Origin: Paenibacillus xerothermodurans
GTDB lineage: Bacteria; Bacillota; Bacilli; Paenibacillales; NBRC-103111
Length of the DNA: 64,000 bases
Direction of reading: 5' to 3'
Assembly: GCF_002220865.2 (NCBI RefSeq)
Contig: NZ_NHRJ02000002.1
Span: forward strand, 1-64,000
Both the position numbers and the translations under genes were made by a program. Below are positions 38,036-46,594 of this stretch, piece after piece. How positions within the stretch are numbered: the first letter of the stretch is position 1; each line of letters starts with the position of its first letter. The notes under the pieces are model-generated. The model worked only from the letters and a program-made list of their open reading frames with translations. It made no database searches and was not told where the DNA came from.

Positions 38036-38137
38036 ATGGGTGGTTTGAGCTGCGGAGGAGGCGGCCTGTTAACCAGCACAGGCGTCATTCTTGTTCTGTT
38101 TATCCTACTTGTCATAGTTTCTCGTGCTTGGATCTAA
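38036..38137 (+). CDS. YjcZ-type tiny membrane protein, second copy
   Basis: A 33-residue peptide: MGGLSCGGGGLLTSTGVILV then LFILLVIVSRAWI. It is a paralogue of the gene at 37662: the membrane span is almost identical, the N-terminal Cys-Gly part is shorter with a single Cys. AAAGGGGGAG precedes the ATG, and a terminator follows. The two copies probably arose by tandem duplication. Confidence 0.85.
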   Translation: MGGLSCGGGGLLTSTGVILVLFILLVIVSRAWI

Positions 38138-38227
38138 CAATTGATTATGGGCAACGACGAACCGGTTCCTTATTTTTGCTAGCTTCCTAGTACGGTTCTG
38201 GCACGATTCCCATCTGTGTATGCTAAT

Positions 38228-38262
38228 AGACCCCATAGGCTGAAAACAGCCTTGGGGTCTTC
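38228..38262 (+). terminator. Terminator of the second YjcZ gene
   Basis: AGACCCCA-AGGCTG and CAGCCT-TGGGGTCT form a nested stem with an AAAA loop, followed by TTCG. Confidence 0.7.
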
Positions 38263-38270
38263 GCCAGTTC

Positions 38271-38441
38271 TTATCGATTTTCGTTGTTGAGAGCTGCACG
38301 TGTTAAACGTGCATTATGTAGGCCATGATCACTGAATGCGTTATCGTTATCTAACGGATCATCTATTGGGATTCTGTCCATTCCATTGTCTACAACGCGC
38401 GGCGTCTCAGCAACTTTATCGTTATCATCTCGTGCCATCAT
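38271..38441 (-). CDS. Small acidic hydrophilic protein of unknown function
   Basis: A 56-residue protein, MMARDDNDKVAETPRVVDNG followed by MDRIPIDDPLDNDNAFSDHG and a short basic tail. It is rich in Asp and Asn and has no hydrophobic segment. AGGAGG lies six bases before the ATG at 38441, which supports translation. Composition is like that of small spore-associated or stress proteins in Bacillales, but no family is recognised. Confidence 0.55.
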   Translation of the reverse strand: MMARDDNDKVAETPRVVDNGMDRIPIDDPLDNDNAFSDHGLHNARLTRAALNNENR

Positions 38442-38536
38442 ATCTGCCCTCCTTTTCCTATTATTATCTGTTACCCGCAATTTTCTTATACGTCGGCACA
38501 TTCCCGGTCGAGACGTATGCATTCTCTCCTCATTTC

Positions 38537-38564
38537 AAAAAAAGAAGGCCGCGCGAGGCGGTCC
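38537..38564 (-). terminator. Terminator of the csoR-copZ operon
   Basis: GGACCGC and GCGGCC pair with one bulge; seven Ts follow on the minus strand, just after the copZ stop. Confidence 0.65.
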
Positions 38565-38572
38565 ATCTCCTG

Positions 38573-38773
38573 TCAGGCCACGTCGTAGCCTTGTTCTTCT
38601 ATTGCTTCCTTGATGCCATTCAGGGATAATTTGTTTTCATCAAATTCAACAGATACCGTGTTATTTGCAAGGTCGACGCGAGCTGATCCGCCTATTTCTT
38701 TGACGGCCTTCTCAATGGCACTGACACAGTGTTGACACGACATACCATTCACTTGAAGTGTTGCTGTTTGCAT
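38573..38773 (-). CDS. copZ: Copper chaperone
   Basis: A 66-residue HMA-domain protein with the copper-binding motif GMSCQHC (residues 10-16) and a typical ferredoxin-like fold ending EEQGYDVA. It carries Cu(I) in the cytoplasm, normally delivering it to a CopA pump or to CsoR. It is 29 bases downstream of csoR and cotranscribed with it. No copA follows, so the pump must lie elsewhere. Confidence 0.95.
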   Translation of the reverse strand: MQTATLQVNGMSCQHCVSAIEKAVKEIGGSARVDLANNTVSVEFDENKLSLNGIKEAIEEQGYDVA

Positions 38774-38802
38774 AAAAAAATCCCTCCGCTATACTTATTT
38801 CG

Positions 38803-39144
38803 TTATTTCATTAACTTATTAACCGTCACTAACAGCTCGTCGATCACTTCATGCTGCCCAGCCTGGATGCGCTCAACCACACAGCTCTTCATGTGACCTT
38901 CTAGCAGCAGTTTGCCCACGCTGTTCAAAGCCGCCTGAATCGCCGCGATCTGGTTCAGCACGTCGTCACAATAAGTATCCCTCTCGATCATGCCTTTAAC
39001 GCCTCGAATTTGGCCCTCAATACGGTTCAAACGGGATATCAGGTTCGTCTTCGTTTTCTCTGAATGATGGCTCTTTCTCTCACTGTCGGAGGAGCAGCAA
39101 TCATCACTCGGCGAGCTAGCCCCTAGTTCTTCATCATTTGCCAC
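38803..39144 (-). CDS. csoR: Copper-sensing repressor CsoR
   Basis: A 113-residue all-helical repressor. The copper ligands Cys59 (DTYCDDVL), His84 and Cys88 (GHMKSC) are present. Cu(I) binding releases it from its operator. A Cys- and His-containing N-terminal tail (DDCCSS...KSHH) is longer than in Bacillus subtilis CsoR and might bind extra metal. The start was set to GTG at 39144, after GAGGTGA. Its operator lies just upstream, so the operon is autoregulated. Confidence 0.93.
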   Translation of the reverse strand: MANDEELGASSPSDDCCSSDSERKSHHSEKTKTNLISRLNRIEGQIRGVKGMIERDTYCDDVLNQIAAIQAALNSVGKLLLEGHMKSCVVERIQAGQHEVIDELLVTVNKLMK

Positions 39145-39171
39145 ATGTATCACCTCACAGCCAAATTATAT

Positions 39172-39190
39172 TATACCCCCATAGGGTATG
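39172..39190. promoter_or_regulatory. CsoR operator
   Basis: TATACCCCCATAGGGTATG is the pseudo-palindromic GC-tract operator (ATACCCC...GGGGTAT type) typical of CsoR. It lies 28 bases upstream of csoR. Confidence 0.85.
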
Positions 39191-39367
39191 TCAAGCGCGT
39201 CGTTCACCTTGTATGTACCTTGGAACGTGAATTATTTGTCTTCTCCGACACAAGTCCTTTTGCCTTGGAATGCAAGTACTTCATATGATAATCTGTGAGC
39301 CGTGTATCTATTCTGCGAACAACGACTGCAGGTGCCTGCAAAAGCTAGCGGGTAACGCCCCAAGGAA

Positions 39368-39500
39368 TCAAAGCCACAGCTTAGCCGCAACCGGATGATG
39401 GTCCGACGGATACCGCCCCGCTATCGTTCGCGTCAGCTTCGCCCCCCTTTGCCTGGCCGTTTTCCCAATGTGATCCAAGCCAATGCCGCAACCGCGCCCA
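39368..39500 (-). pseudogene. Endonuclease/exonuclease/phosphatase-family protein, C-terminal remnant
   Basis: The minus strand reads GLDHIGKTARQRGAKLTRT then IAGRYPSDHHPVAAKLWL and stops at 39368. LDHI and SDHHPV are the catalytic Asp-His signatures at the end of this metal-dependent phosphodiesterase family. The N-terminal 200 or so residues are missing or out of frame upstream, toward 39560, where the stop codon of the PHP-domain gene lies. Confidence 0.6.
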
Positions 39501-39586
39501 TGTGCAGATCCGGGGCAGGCGCTGTCCCCGCTTTTGGATCCCGTTTCGATTCACCTCATCCGGCTATTCACGCGTTCGCGCAGCCG

Positions 39587-40876
39587 TTATTTTTCAAAAT
39601 ATATAGGATTGGTTAAAACGAGCGGAAGCATTGCGTTCATTTCTTTGAAGTAACGCCAGATTTCCGCTCGCACAAACTGTTTAGCTGAACCATTCATAAT
39701 CACATCCGGCGGAGTATTATGCAGTTGTGTGATCACCACCTCCCGCTCCACTCCATTCTCGCTGATGAGCTTCACCAAATCCCCGGGCTTCAGATCTGCG
39801 CAGCGAAGAAACACTCGCTTATCTGCTTCGGAGGCAGGCACCATATCCCCCATTTGATAGCAGCCGCACGTGAACTCCACAAACGGTCCTTCCGGCGAGT
39901 AAGTAATAAAAACACGCCCCTGGGCAATCCCCCGGAGGATGTCATCTGACGTCTTAGCTGAGGCCAGTACCCACGTGCACGGTACAGCATGCCGTACATA
40001 TTCCCCCTCGCGATGAACATCACTTCCACCGACGGCAACCATACGTCTTCCGCTCTCCAGCTGGTGCTGCCACCAGGCCAGCGTTCTCGCATTGCGCGCT
40101 TTCCACGGACCGTTCCAGACCTCCACCCAATCGTGCTCCACCTGAAAATCCCATTCCCACGGGCAATGGTCGCAGTGGGGATGGTTCAGCACAATTTTGG
40201 CCCCCCGCTGCCGGGCCGTACGAATGCGATCTTCTACGTCCTTTTGATCCGACACCCGGAAATCGTCGAGCGGATCGACGCTGCCGAGAAAATTGCTGTG
40301 GCCAAAGTTGGTTGTAAACTCCATGCCGGGAATCATGACTACATTTGTGTTCCGCGGATAGGCAAAGTTTTGGCTGCTCGTATTATGATCGGTCATAGCA
40401 ATAAAATCGCAGCCGAGCACCTCCATAATCGACGCGTTTGCTTCGAGCGTGAAGGTGCCGTCGCTATGAATGCTGTGCGTATGTAGATCCCCTTTCAACC
40501 ATCGCGGCGAGGCAAAGCAAAATTGCAGCGTTATTGCGACCTCACACCCTTCGTCAGGTACTTTGTAAGCATTGTGCAGTACAGCCCACTCTCCGGCGTG
40601 CAGCTGACCAGGGATGTAGCCCGGCGTCGCCTTCTCTAACCCCAGTGTAAATTCGGTGCGCGCCCCGCCGCTCCACCCTCTTACCCGGCTGCCATCCCGA
40701 ATCCCGAGGTCAATTACCGCTTTTTGTTTGCCGGGGGATTTCACCTCATAGGACACATGGATCTCCTCCACATGCTCCGGCATCGTAAACGGAATTTCGA
40801 GATAGGTACTCTGCTCCTCATGCAAGATCCACCGTGCAGCGGTAATCTGCATACTCTCTCTCGTCAACTGTTTCAT
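39587..40876 (-). CDS. CehA/McbA-family PHP-domain metallohydrolase
   Basis: A 429-residue protein with an N-terminal beta-sandwich domain (residues 1-155), then a PHP domain: GDLHTHSIHSDGTF, AMTDHNTSS, MEFTTNFGHSNF, LNHPHCD and GGSDVHR supply the metal ligands. The C-terminal 100 residues form another beta domain. Such enzymes cleave phosphoesters or carbamates. The start at 40876 follows GGGGAGG at eleven bases. It is the last gene of the transporter operon that begins at 44119, so its substrate is likely derived from the transported sugar. Confidence 0.85.
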   Translation of the reverse strand: MKQLTRESMQITAARWILHEEQSTYLEIPFTMPEHVEEIHVSYEVKSPGKQKAVIDLGIRDGSRVRGWSGGARTEFTLGLEKATPGYIPGQLHAGEWAVLHNAYKVPDEGCEVAITLQFCFASPRWLKGDLHTHSIHSDGTFTLEANASIMEVLGCDFIAMTDHNTSSQNFAYPRNTNVVMIPGMEFTTNFGHSNFLGSVDPLDDFRVSDQKDVEDRIRTARQRGAKIVLNHPHCDHCPWEWDFQVEHDWVEVWNGPWKARNARTLAWWQHQLESGRRMVAVGGSDVHREGEYVRHAVPCTWVLASAKTSDDILRGIAQGRVFITYSPEGPFVEFTCGCYQMGDMVPASEADKRVFLRCADLKPGDLVKLISENGVEREVVITQLHNTPPDVIMNGSAKQFVRAEIWRYFKEMNAMLPLVLTNPIYFEK

Positions 40877-40919
40877 TTGAAGCCCTGCCTCCCCAGCCGT
40901 TACACAAATTCCACGCCGG

Positions 40920-41783
40920 CTATTCCTTATTGGCACCCAGCATAATGCCTTTGACAAAATACTTCTGTACGTATGGATAGACCAGAATCAGCGGAATGAG
41001 TGCAATGACAATACCCGCCATTCTGACGTTTGTCGTGATGATGAAGTTGCTCGATGTGCTGTCCGTATCGATGATCAGGGATTTCAATGCGATCTGCAGT
41101 GTATACTTGGCGTGATCGTTAATATACAGCAGTGCCGGGGTGAACTGGTTCCATCGGCCCACGAATTCAAACAAGGTGACCGTGGCGAGACCCGCTTTAG
41201 CTAATGGCAGATACATTGTAAAGAAAATGCGCAGATCGCCGGCACCGTCCATTCGGGCGGATTCGGCCATCTCGATCGGCACCGACAGGAAAAAGTTGCG
41301 CATCAACAGCACGCTGAAGCCGGACGCCAGCCCCGAAATCACCAGAGAGGAAAGCGTGTTGAGCAGCCCTAACTGCTTATTCACGACATAAAGCGGAATC
41401 ATAATGGCTTCGCCTGGTACGGTCATCGTGAGCAATATCATAGACACCATCAGCTTTTTCCCGGGCAGCGAGGGCTGAACCAAAACATAGCCAGCCATCG
41501 CACACAGCAGCACATGCCCGAACGTGCCTATTCCCGTCACGTACACGTTATTCATGAAAGGCAGGTGCAGCTGCATTCGGTTCCACACTGTGCTGAGCCC
41601 TTCCAGGCTGAACTCCTTGGGCCATAGCACAATGCCAGGCTGCATCGAAGCAAAATTCGTAGAGAAGGCAAGCGCTACAGTATTAATAAACGGAATGATC
41701 ATGGTCGCGACGAGCAGGAGAAGAAACCCTATGTTGAATGCATCAAATATATGGTGTTTGTCAACGGTATACCGGCCACTCAT
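40920..41783 (-). CDS. Carbohydrate ABC transporter permease (LplC/YtcP type)
   Basis: A 287-residue inner-membrane subunit with six membrane helices and the cytoplasmic EAA loop ESARMDGAGDLRIFFTMYLP, which docks with an ATPase. It pairs with the permease encoded just upstream and the lipoprotein at 42710-44119. No ATPase gene is in the operon, so a shared MsmX-type ATPase is expected. Start ATG at 41783 follows GAGGGGTGA; it begins six bases after the upstream gene ends. Confidence 0.92.
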   Translation of the reverse strand: MSGRYTVDKHHIFDAFNIGFLLLLVATMIIPFINTVALAFSTNFASMQPGIVLWPKEFSLEGLSTVWNRMQLHLPFMNNVYVTGIGTFGHVLLCAMAGYVLVQPSLPGKKLMVSMILLTMTVPGEAIMIPLYVVNKQLGLLNTLSSLVISGLASGFSVLLMRNFFLSVPIEMAESARMDGAGDLRIFFTMYLPLAKAGLATVTLFEFVGRWNQFTPALLYINDHAKYTLQIALKSLIIDTDSTSSNFIITTNVRMAGIVIALIPLILVYPYVQKYFVKGIMLGANKE

Positions 41784-41788
41784 TCTTC

Positions 41789-42664
41789 TCACCCCTCGTC
41801 ATAGCGTATGACCGCTCTTGTGATAAATGTCAGGATCAGCGTCGCCAAAATCACGAGAAACCCCGCAGCCGTAGCGATGCCGACTTTAAATTCTAAAATT
41901 CCTTTTTGGTACGTATACATCATGATCACGTCGACCTGTTTGGCGATAGCTCCGTTTCTCATTACGAAAATTTGGTCAAACATCCGCAGGATACTTAACA
42001 CATTTAGCATGATCACTACCTTCATCGTGGTAACGAGCGAAGGCAGCGTTACAAAACGGACAAGCTGAAACCGGCCCGCACCGTCGTTTCTCGCGGCTTC
42101 ATACAGTGATGGGTTAATCGACACAATCGCGGCCAAGTACAGGATGCAGGTGAAACCCATTTCTTTCCACACAGACGACAGTATCATTACCCAGCGTGAG
42201 TAAACGGAGCTGGACATGAAGCCGACCGGCTTGTCGGCCCCGAGGATTAACAGGATTTGGTTTACGATCCCCGTGTCCGGCGACAGCATCATGATCCACA
42301 TGCCCCCTACGACCACCCAGGAGAACAGGTGTGGCAAATATACGACCATTTGCGTTACCTTTTTAAACCAGGTGGACAGTACCTCGTTCAGAGACAGAGC
42401 CAGGAGGATCGGCATGATAAAACCGAGCAGAAGCGAGCCGCCGCCGATAAGCAGTGTATTGCGGAGTGCTTCCCAAAAGGCACTGTCGTTTACCACCGTC
42501 ATATAATTTTGCAAACCCACAAAAGGGCGACTACCGATCAAGCGAAAGTTTTCGAAGCTGATGATGAGACCGCGCATAAGCGGATAATAGGAGAAGAGGA
42601 TAAAGTAACCCAAAACCGGCAGCATCATCAGATAAAGCATTTTGTATTTCCAGACGGCCTTCAA
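41789..42664 (-). CDS. Carbohydrate ABC transporter permease (LplB type)
   Basis: A 291-residue permease with six membrane helices and EAA loop EAARNDGAGRFQLVRFVTLP. The N-terminal GYFILFSYYPLMRGLIISFE is typical for LplB partners of LplC permeases. It starts at TTG 42664 after GGTGG and follows the solute-binding lipoprotein gene by 45 bases. Together they import an oligosaccharide or uronide-type sugar. Confidence 0.92.
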   Translation of the reverse strand: MKAVWKYKMLYLMMLPVLGYFILFSYYPLMRGLIISFENFRLIGSRPFVGLQNYMTVVNDSAFWEALRNTLLIGGGSLLLGFIMPILLALSLNEVLSTWFKKVTQMVVYLPHLFSWVVVGGMWIMMLSPDTGIVNQILLILGADKPVGFMSSSVYSRWVMILSSVWKEMGFTCILYLAAIVSINPSLYEAARNDGAGRFQLVRFVTLPSLVTTMKVVIMLNVLSILRMFDQIFVMRNGAIAKQVDVIMMYTYQKGILEFKVGIATAAGFLVILATLILTFITRAVIRYDEG

Positions 42665-42709
42665 TTGCAGCTGCCACCACCTTATAGATGCTGTGTGTTC
42701 TCTCTAAAT

Positions 42710-44119
42710 TCAATCGATCAATTGATTCGCTTTTAACTGCTCACGCATTTTCTTGACGGCCTCTGCAGCGGGCATTTCGCCAAGAATGGCCTTGAACGAG
42801 TACTCGTTGATAATTTTCTCGGCATCCGCCCATTTGGCGGGTGTCAACTCGAGAGAGGCATGCTTTTCAAGCAGAGCCTGAGCTTCCTTCACACCTGGCA
42901 GCAGGCCGAACGGATTTTGAAACTTCTTGCTATACCAAAACGGTACCCCGTGATCCATTGCATGCTCTTTACCGGTTTTCGTCAGCTCATATTTGCCGCC
43001 GTTCTCGGTATAATCGTGGTCTCTAATCCCCATGCTTCCCAGCACGATCCCGTCCTTGGAATGCCACCATTCAATGAATTCGAATGCCGTCTCCGGCTGC
43101 CCGGCATTGACAGGAACGACCCAAACATCAGGATCGCCGCGGCCAAGCATATGCTTGCCGTCCGGACCAACCGCGCCCGCCAGCCCTTTCGCTTCAAACT
43201 GCGTGTGCGGGTCCTGTTCTTTCCTCGTATTATTGAACATGCCGACCCACGCGTCCCAGTATGTGATCATCCCCACACGATCGGTTAGGAACAGGTTGCG
43301 CATTTTACCGGAGTCGTTCGTGGCGAAGTTCGGCTCCAGAATGCCTTCTTTATAGAGCCGGTGCAGCCACTCGTACACCGGAATCGCAGCATCGGTAGAG
43401 TAAGGTACGTCCAGCTTTCCGTCCTTTTCCACATACCGCTGCTTCAATCCCGCGGCACTGAAAAATCCTTGCAGCTCGTACATGCCGGCCGTCGTTAACC
43501 CGTAGGTATCCTTTTTTCCATTTCCGTCCGGGTCCTGCTCGGTGAATGCTTTTAAAACGTTGTAGTAATCGTCCAGCGTTTTGGGCTCCTGCAGATTGAG
43601 TTTTTTCAACCAGTCGTTTCGTACGATCGGCATGGTGCCGCCCTGGTACTTTGTGAATACACCGTATATTTGGCGATCCTTGGTCCGTACTTGATCCCAT
43701 TCCTGTGCAGGTATCACTTCAGGGTCCTGCAGCGTCTTGGACGACTTCACTTTATCCGTCAAAGGAGCGAGTACGCCTTGGTCCACTAGCTTATTGATCG
43801 TTTCTTTGCTTACCTGAAGCACATCGAACTTTTCACCGGACGAGATCGCGGCCATTAATTTTTGATCATAATCGGACGCCGGCTTATCCAGGTTTACTTT
43901 AATTCCCGTCAGGCGGTCGATTTCTTTCTCAAAGAGCACGTTTTCCTCAGGAGTTTTGCCTCCGATCACACCGGACATGATGCGGAGCGATTTCTCTTCT
44001 TGCTTCCCCGCATCGCTTTGGGCGCCGGCGTTACCCCCACCGTCGGAACAGCCCGCCAGCACGCCGCCGGACAGCATGAATGCCGACAAGGAACGCGTTA
44101 TTTTCACTTTTATGTACAT
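42710..44119 (-). CDS. ABC transporter solute-binding lipoprotein
   Basis: A 469-residue extracellular binding protein, lipid-anchored at LAGC in the signal peptide MYIKVKITRSLSAFMLSGG. A Gly/Ser/Asp-rich linker is followed by the two-lobed family 1 fold with WDQVRTKDRQIYGVF and NDWLKKLNLQEPKTLDDYYN. It captures the sugar for the two downstream permeases. The start at 44119 follows GAGGAGG. It is the first gene of the four-gene operon. Confidence 0.92.
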   Translation of the reverse strand: MYIKVKITRSLSAFMLSGGVLAGCSDGGGNAGAQSDAGKQEEKSLRIMSGVIGGKTPEENVLFEKEIDRLTGIKVNLDKPASDYDQKLMAAISSGEKFDVLQVSKETINKLVDQGVLAPLTDKVKSSKTLQDPEVIPAQEWDQVRTKDRQIYGVFTKYQGGTMPIVRNDWLKKLNLQEPKTLDDYYNVLKAFTEQDPDGNGKKDTYGLTTAGMYELQGFFSAAGLKQRYVEKDGKLDVPYSTDAAIPVYEWLHRLYKEGILEPNFATNDSGKMRNLFLTDRVGMITYWDAWVGMFNNTRKEQDPHTQFEAKGLAGAVGPDGKHMLGRGDPDVWVVPVNAGQPETAFEFIEWWHSKDGIVLGSMGIRDHDYTENGGKYELTKTGKEHAMDHGVPFWYSKKFQNPFGLLPGVKEAQALLEKHASLELTPAKWADAEKIINEYSFKAILGEMPAAEAVKKMREQLKANQLID

Positions 44120-44406
44120 ATGACGCCTCCTCATTTTTAATTACGATCAATCCCGAGTGCACCTACTTGCACGAACTCTTAATAAAGCACTTTCATTTCT
44201 TGCTGCAGCAAATTGTACAGAAGCAATTGCGACCTTTCCACCTATGTTTGTTAAAGCTGCATGAAGTTTTCGTGAAGAGGCTGTCCCTGTTTTCCCCCTA
44301 CATAACGCCCGATGGCAAAGAAAAGCTGAAAACGAAATACATACAAAAAATGCCAAACCAATGATAAAATGAAGCTAAATTGAAAAGAATCGAGTTGATC
44401 AACCAT

Positions 44407-45294
44407 ATGAACAAGAAGGTTATTTTAGCCGGTGGAACCGGGTTTATCGGTGCGTATTTTCAGGAGCAATTTGAGCGCTTGGGATATGACGTACACATTA
44501 TTTCGAGACAACCTTCTCATATCGCGTGGAGGGATACCGAGGGAATCGTGCAAGCATTGGAAAGCGCTGATATTTTAATCAACCTCGCGGGAAAGTCGGT
44601 GAATTGCCGCTACAATCGTAGAAATCAGGAGGAAATTGTTAATTCCAGAACCGAGACCACTAACATACTAGGGAATGCGGTATTAGCGTGCACAGTGCCA
44701 CCCAAATTATGGATCAATTCAAGTACCGCTACCATATACAGACATGCTGAGGATCGTCCTATGACAGAAGAAAGCGGCGAAATTGGATCGGGATTCTCGG
44801 TTGAGGTGGCAAAAGCATGGGAGCGGGCCTTCTTCTCTTTTGATCTGCCTCACACCAGACAGATCGCGTTAAGAATCGCTATCGTGCTGGGAGCGCATGG
44901 AGGCGTTCTAACGCCTTATAAAAATCTAGTCAGATTTGGGCTTGGGGGCATCCAAGGGCCCGGCAGCCAAAAATTTAGCTGGATTCACGTAGAGGACTTA
45001 TTCCATATTATACTGTTTCTGCAGCAGCGAGAAGATCTGAGCGGGGTATTCAACTGCTCTTCGCCTCATCCAATCACCAATCGCGAATTAATGCAGCATT
45101 TTCGAACCATTATGAATAGAAAAATCGGACTGCCTGCTCCGAAATGGATGCTTGAGCTGGGCGCGTTGGCCATTCGCACGGAGACCGAGCTGATATTGAA
45201 AAGTCGTTGGGTAATTCCCGAGAAATTATTAAAGCACGGATATGAGTTTAAATTTGCAACCATAGATCAAGCACTGCGCGATATACTGGATTAG
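44407..45294 (+). CDS. TIGR01777-family NAD-dependent epimerase/dehydratase
   Basis: A 295-residue SDR-type protein with the NAD loop VILAGGTGFIGAYF, INLAGKSVNCRY typical of the YfcH/TIGR01777 subgroup, and a C-terminal ITNRELMQHFRTIMNR plus GLPAPKWMLELGA. Members are related to nucleotide-sugar epimerases and to plant division factor SulA-like proteins, but the substrate is unknown. The ATG at 44407 was preferred because the family starts here; a TTG nine codons upstream is possible. It is divergent from the transporter operon. Confidence 0.85.
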   Translation: MNKKVILAGGTGFIGAYFQEQFERLGYDVHIISRQPSHIAWRDTEGIVQALESADILINLAGKSVNCRYNRRNQEEIVNSRTETTNILGNAVLACTVPPKLWINSSTATIYRHAEDRPMTEESGEIGSGFSVEVAKAWERAFFSFDLPHTRQIALRIAIVLGAHGGVLTPYKNLVRFGLGGIQGPGSQKFSWIHVEDLFHIILFLQQREDLSGVFNCSSPHPITNRELMQHFRTIMNRKIGLPAPKWMLELGALAIRTETELILKSRWVIPEKLLKHGYEFKFATIDQALRDILD

Positions 45295-45362
45295 CTCTTT
45301 GTTGTTAACTAAGAATGGAGAAGGCCTTGCTTACCACTTCGCTTCAACCGCCCGTTTATCTT

Positions 45363-45403
45363 AAAAAAGCAAACACAGGAGTTACCTGTCGGTAAGTCCT
45401 GTG
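45363..45403 (-). terminator. Terminator of the second transporter operon
   Basis: GCACAGGACTTACC and GGTAACTCCTGTG pair on the minus strand, followed by TTTGCTTTTTT. It lies 90 bases after the Gfo/Idh stop. Confidence 0.75.
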
Positions 45404-45496
45404 CAAGTGCTGCTTATTTATGTTTGGCGATATAACCATCTAACCGCCGCCAGACAGATATTTTTTGCTGCTCGATGAATGATATTATATTAGCCC

Positions 45497-46573
45497 TTAT
45501 AATTCGGGAATCTGTATTTCCACTTCCCTCCCGAGAGCGGACGACCGTATTACGCCGTCGATGATGGCCTGGTTAAGCAGTACTTCTTCTGCCGGGATCG
45601 GGGCCGGCCTGCCTTCTTGTATGGCGGACACAAAATCCCGCAATTTCTCATAAAATACATCCATATTGTGCGACTGAACAGGTATCACCGTCTCCGTGTG
45701 ATGGCCGAGAATGTCACTAAACAGTTGAATAGAACCGATACCGCCATCCCACACACCGCTCCAAGGCCCCGTGCCAGCCGGTGTTAACTTTAACCCCGCA
45801 TCTGTTCCAAGGAACAGCGTAGGCCCTAAAGAGTCCATGTGCATCGCCCACGATATTTTGAAATTAAGCACTCGGTTGCCTTCCAGCCGAACGAGCGCCA
45901 CGCCGAAGTCTTCCACTTCGAATTTGTCCGGCTCACGATGATACGTCGGGTTAGTACCGAAGTGGTTCGATGTAAAGGCAGATACGGATAACGGCTTCGG
46001 GTAACCTAGTGCGTGCAGCGCCAAGTCCAGCGAATAACAACCTATGTCGGCCATCGCCCCGCTGCCTGCCATCGCTTTGCTAATGAAAGTCCCGCCAGGC
46101 ATACCGCGACGCCGGCCTCCCCCGGTTTGAACGTAATACACATTACCGAGCTGACCGGACCTGACAATCTCCCGTACGACTTGCATGTTTGGGTCGTACC
46201 GTGGCTGGAAACCGACCGTGAGCATATTGCCCGTTTTTTTCGCGGTACGTACCATCTCTATCCCTTGTTCCAGGGTGACCGAAAGCGGCTTCTCCACCAA
46301 CACCTGTTTACCTGCTTCAAGCGCGTCTATCGCCGTCCGATGATGGGTAAAGTTCGGTGTGCAGATGCTAACACCGTCCAAATCCATCTCAAGTAATGCC
46401 TCATGACGTTCAAATGCTCGCGCGCCAGTTAGCTCGAATCGACGAACAAACTCATCTGCTCTTCCGGGCACAACATCCGCCACCGCCACAATCTCTACGT
46501 CAGGCATTTTCTTATACGCCCTTACATGAGCTCCTGCAATACCGCCGCTTCCGATAATACCAATTTTAACCAT
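45497..46573 (-). CDS. Gfo/Idh/MocA-family oxidoreductase
   Basis: A 358-residue NAD(P)-dependent sugar dehydrogenase. The Rossmann loop is VKIGIIGSGGIAGAHV; the cofactor and catalytic motif EKPLSVT lies near residue 95; and SGAMADIGCYSLDLALHALG contains the conserved catalytic histidine region. It is the last gene of the operon from 50814, behind a sugar isomerase and an ABC transporter, so it likely oxidises the imported sugar or its epimer. Start at 46573 fits the family and follows GAGTGGGATGG. Confidence 0.92.
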   Translation of the reverse strand: MVKIGIIGSGGIAGAHVRAYKKMPDVEIVAVADVVPGRADEFVRRFELTGARAFERHEALLEMDLDGVSICTPNFTHHRTAIDALEAGKQVLVEKPLSVTLEQGIEMVRTAKKTGNMLTVGFQPRYDPNMQVVREIVRSGQLGNVYYVQTGGGRRRGMPGGTFISKAMAGSGAMADIGCYSLDLALHALGYPKPLSVSAFTSNHFGTNPTYHREPDKFEVEDFGVALVRLEGNRVLNFKISWAMHMDSLGPTLFLGTDAGLKLTPAGTGPWSGVWDGGIGSIQLFSDILGHHTETVIPVQSHNMDVFYEKLRDFVSAIQEGRPAPIPAEEVLLNQAIIDGVIRSSALGREVEIQIPEL

Positions 46574-46594
46574 ATACCATCCCACTCTCTACAG

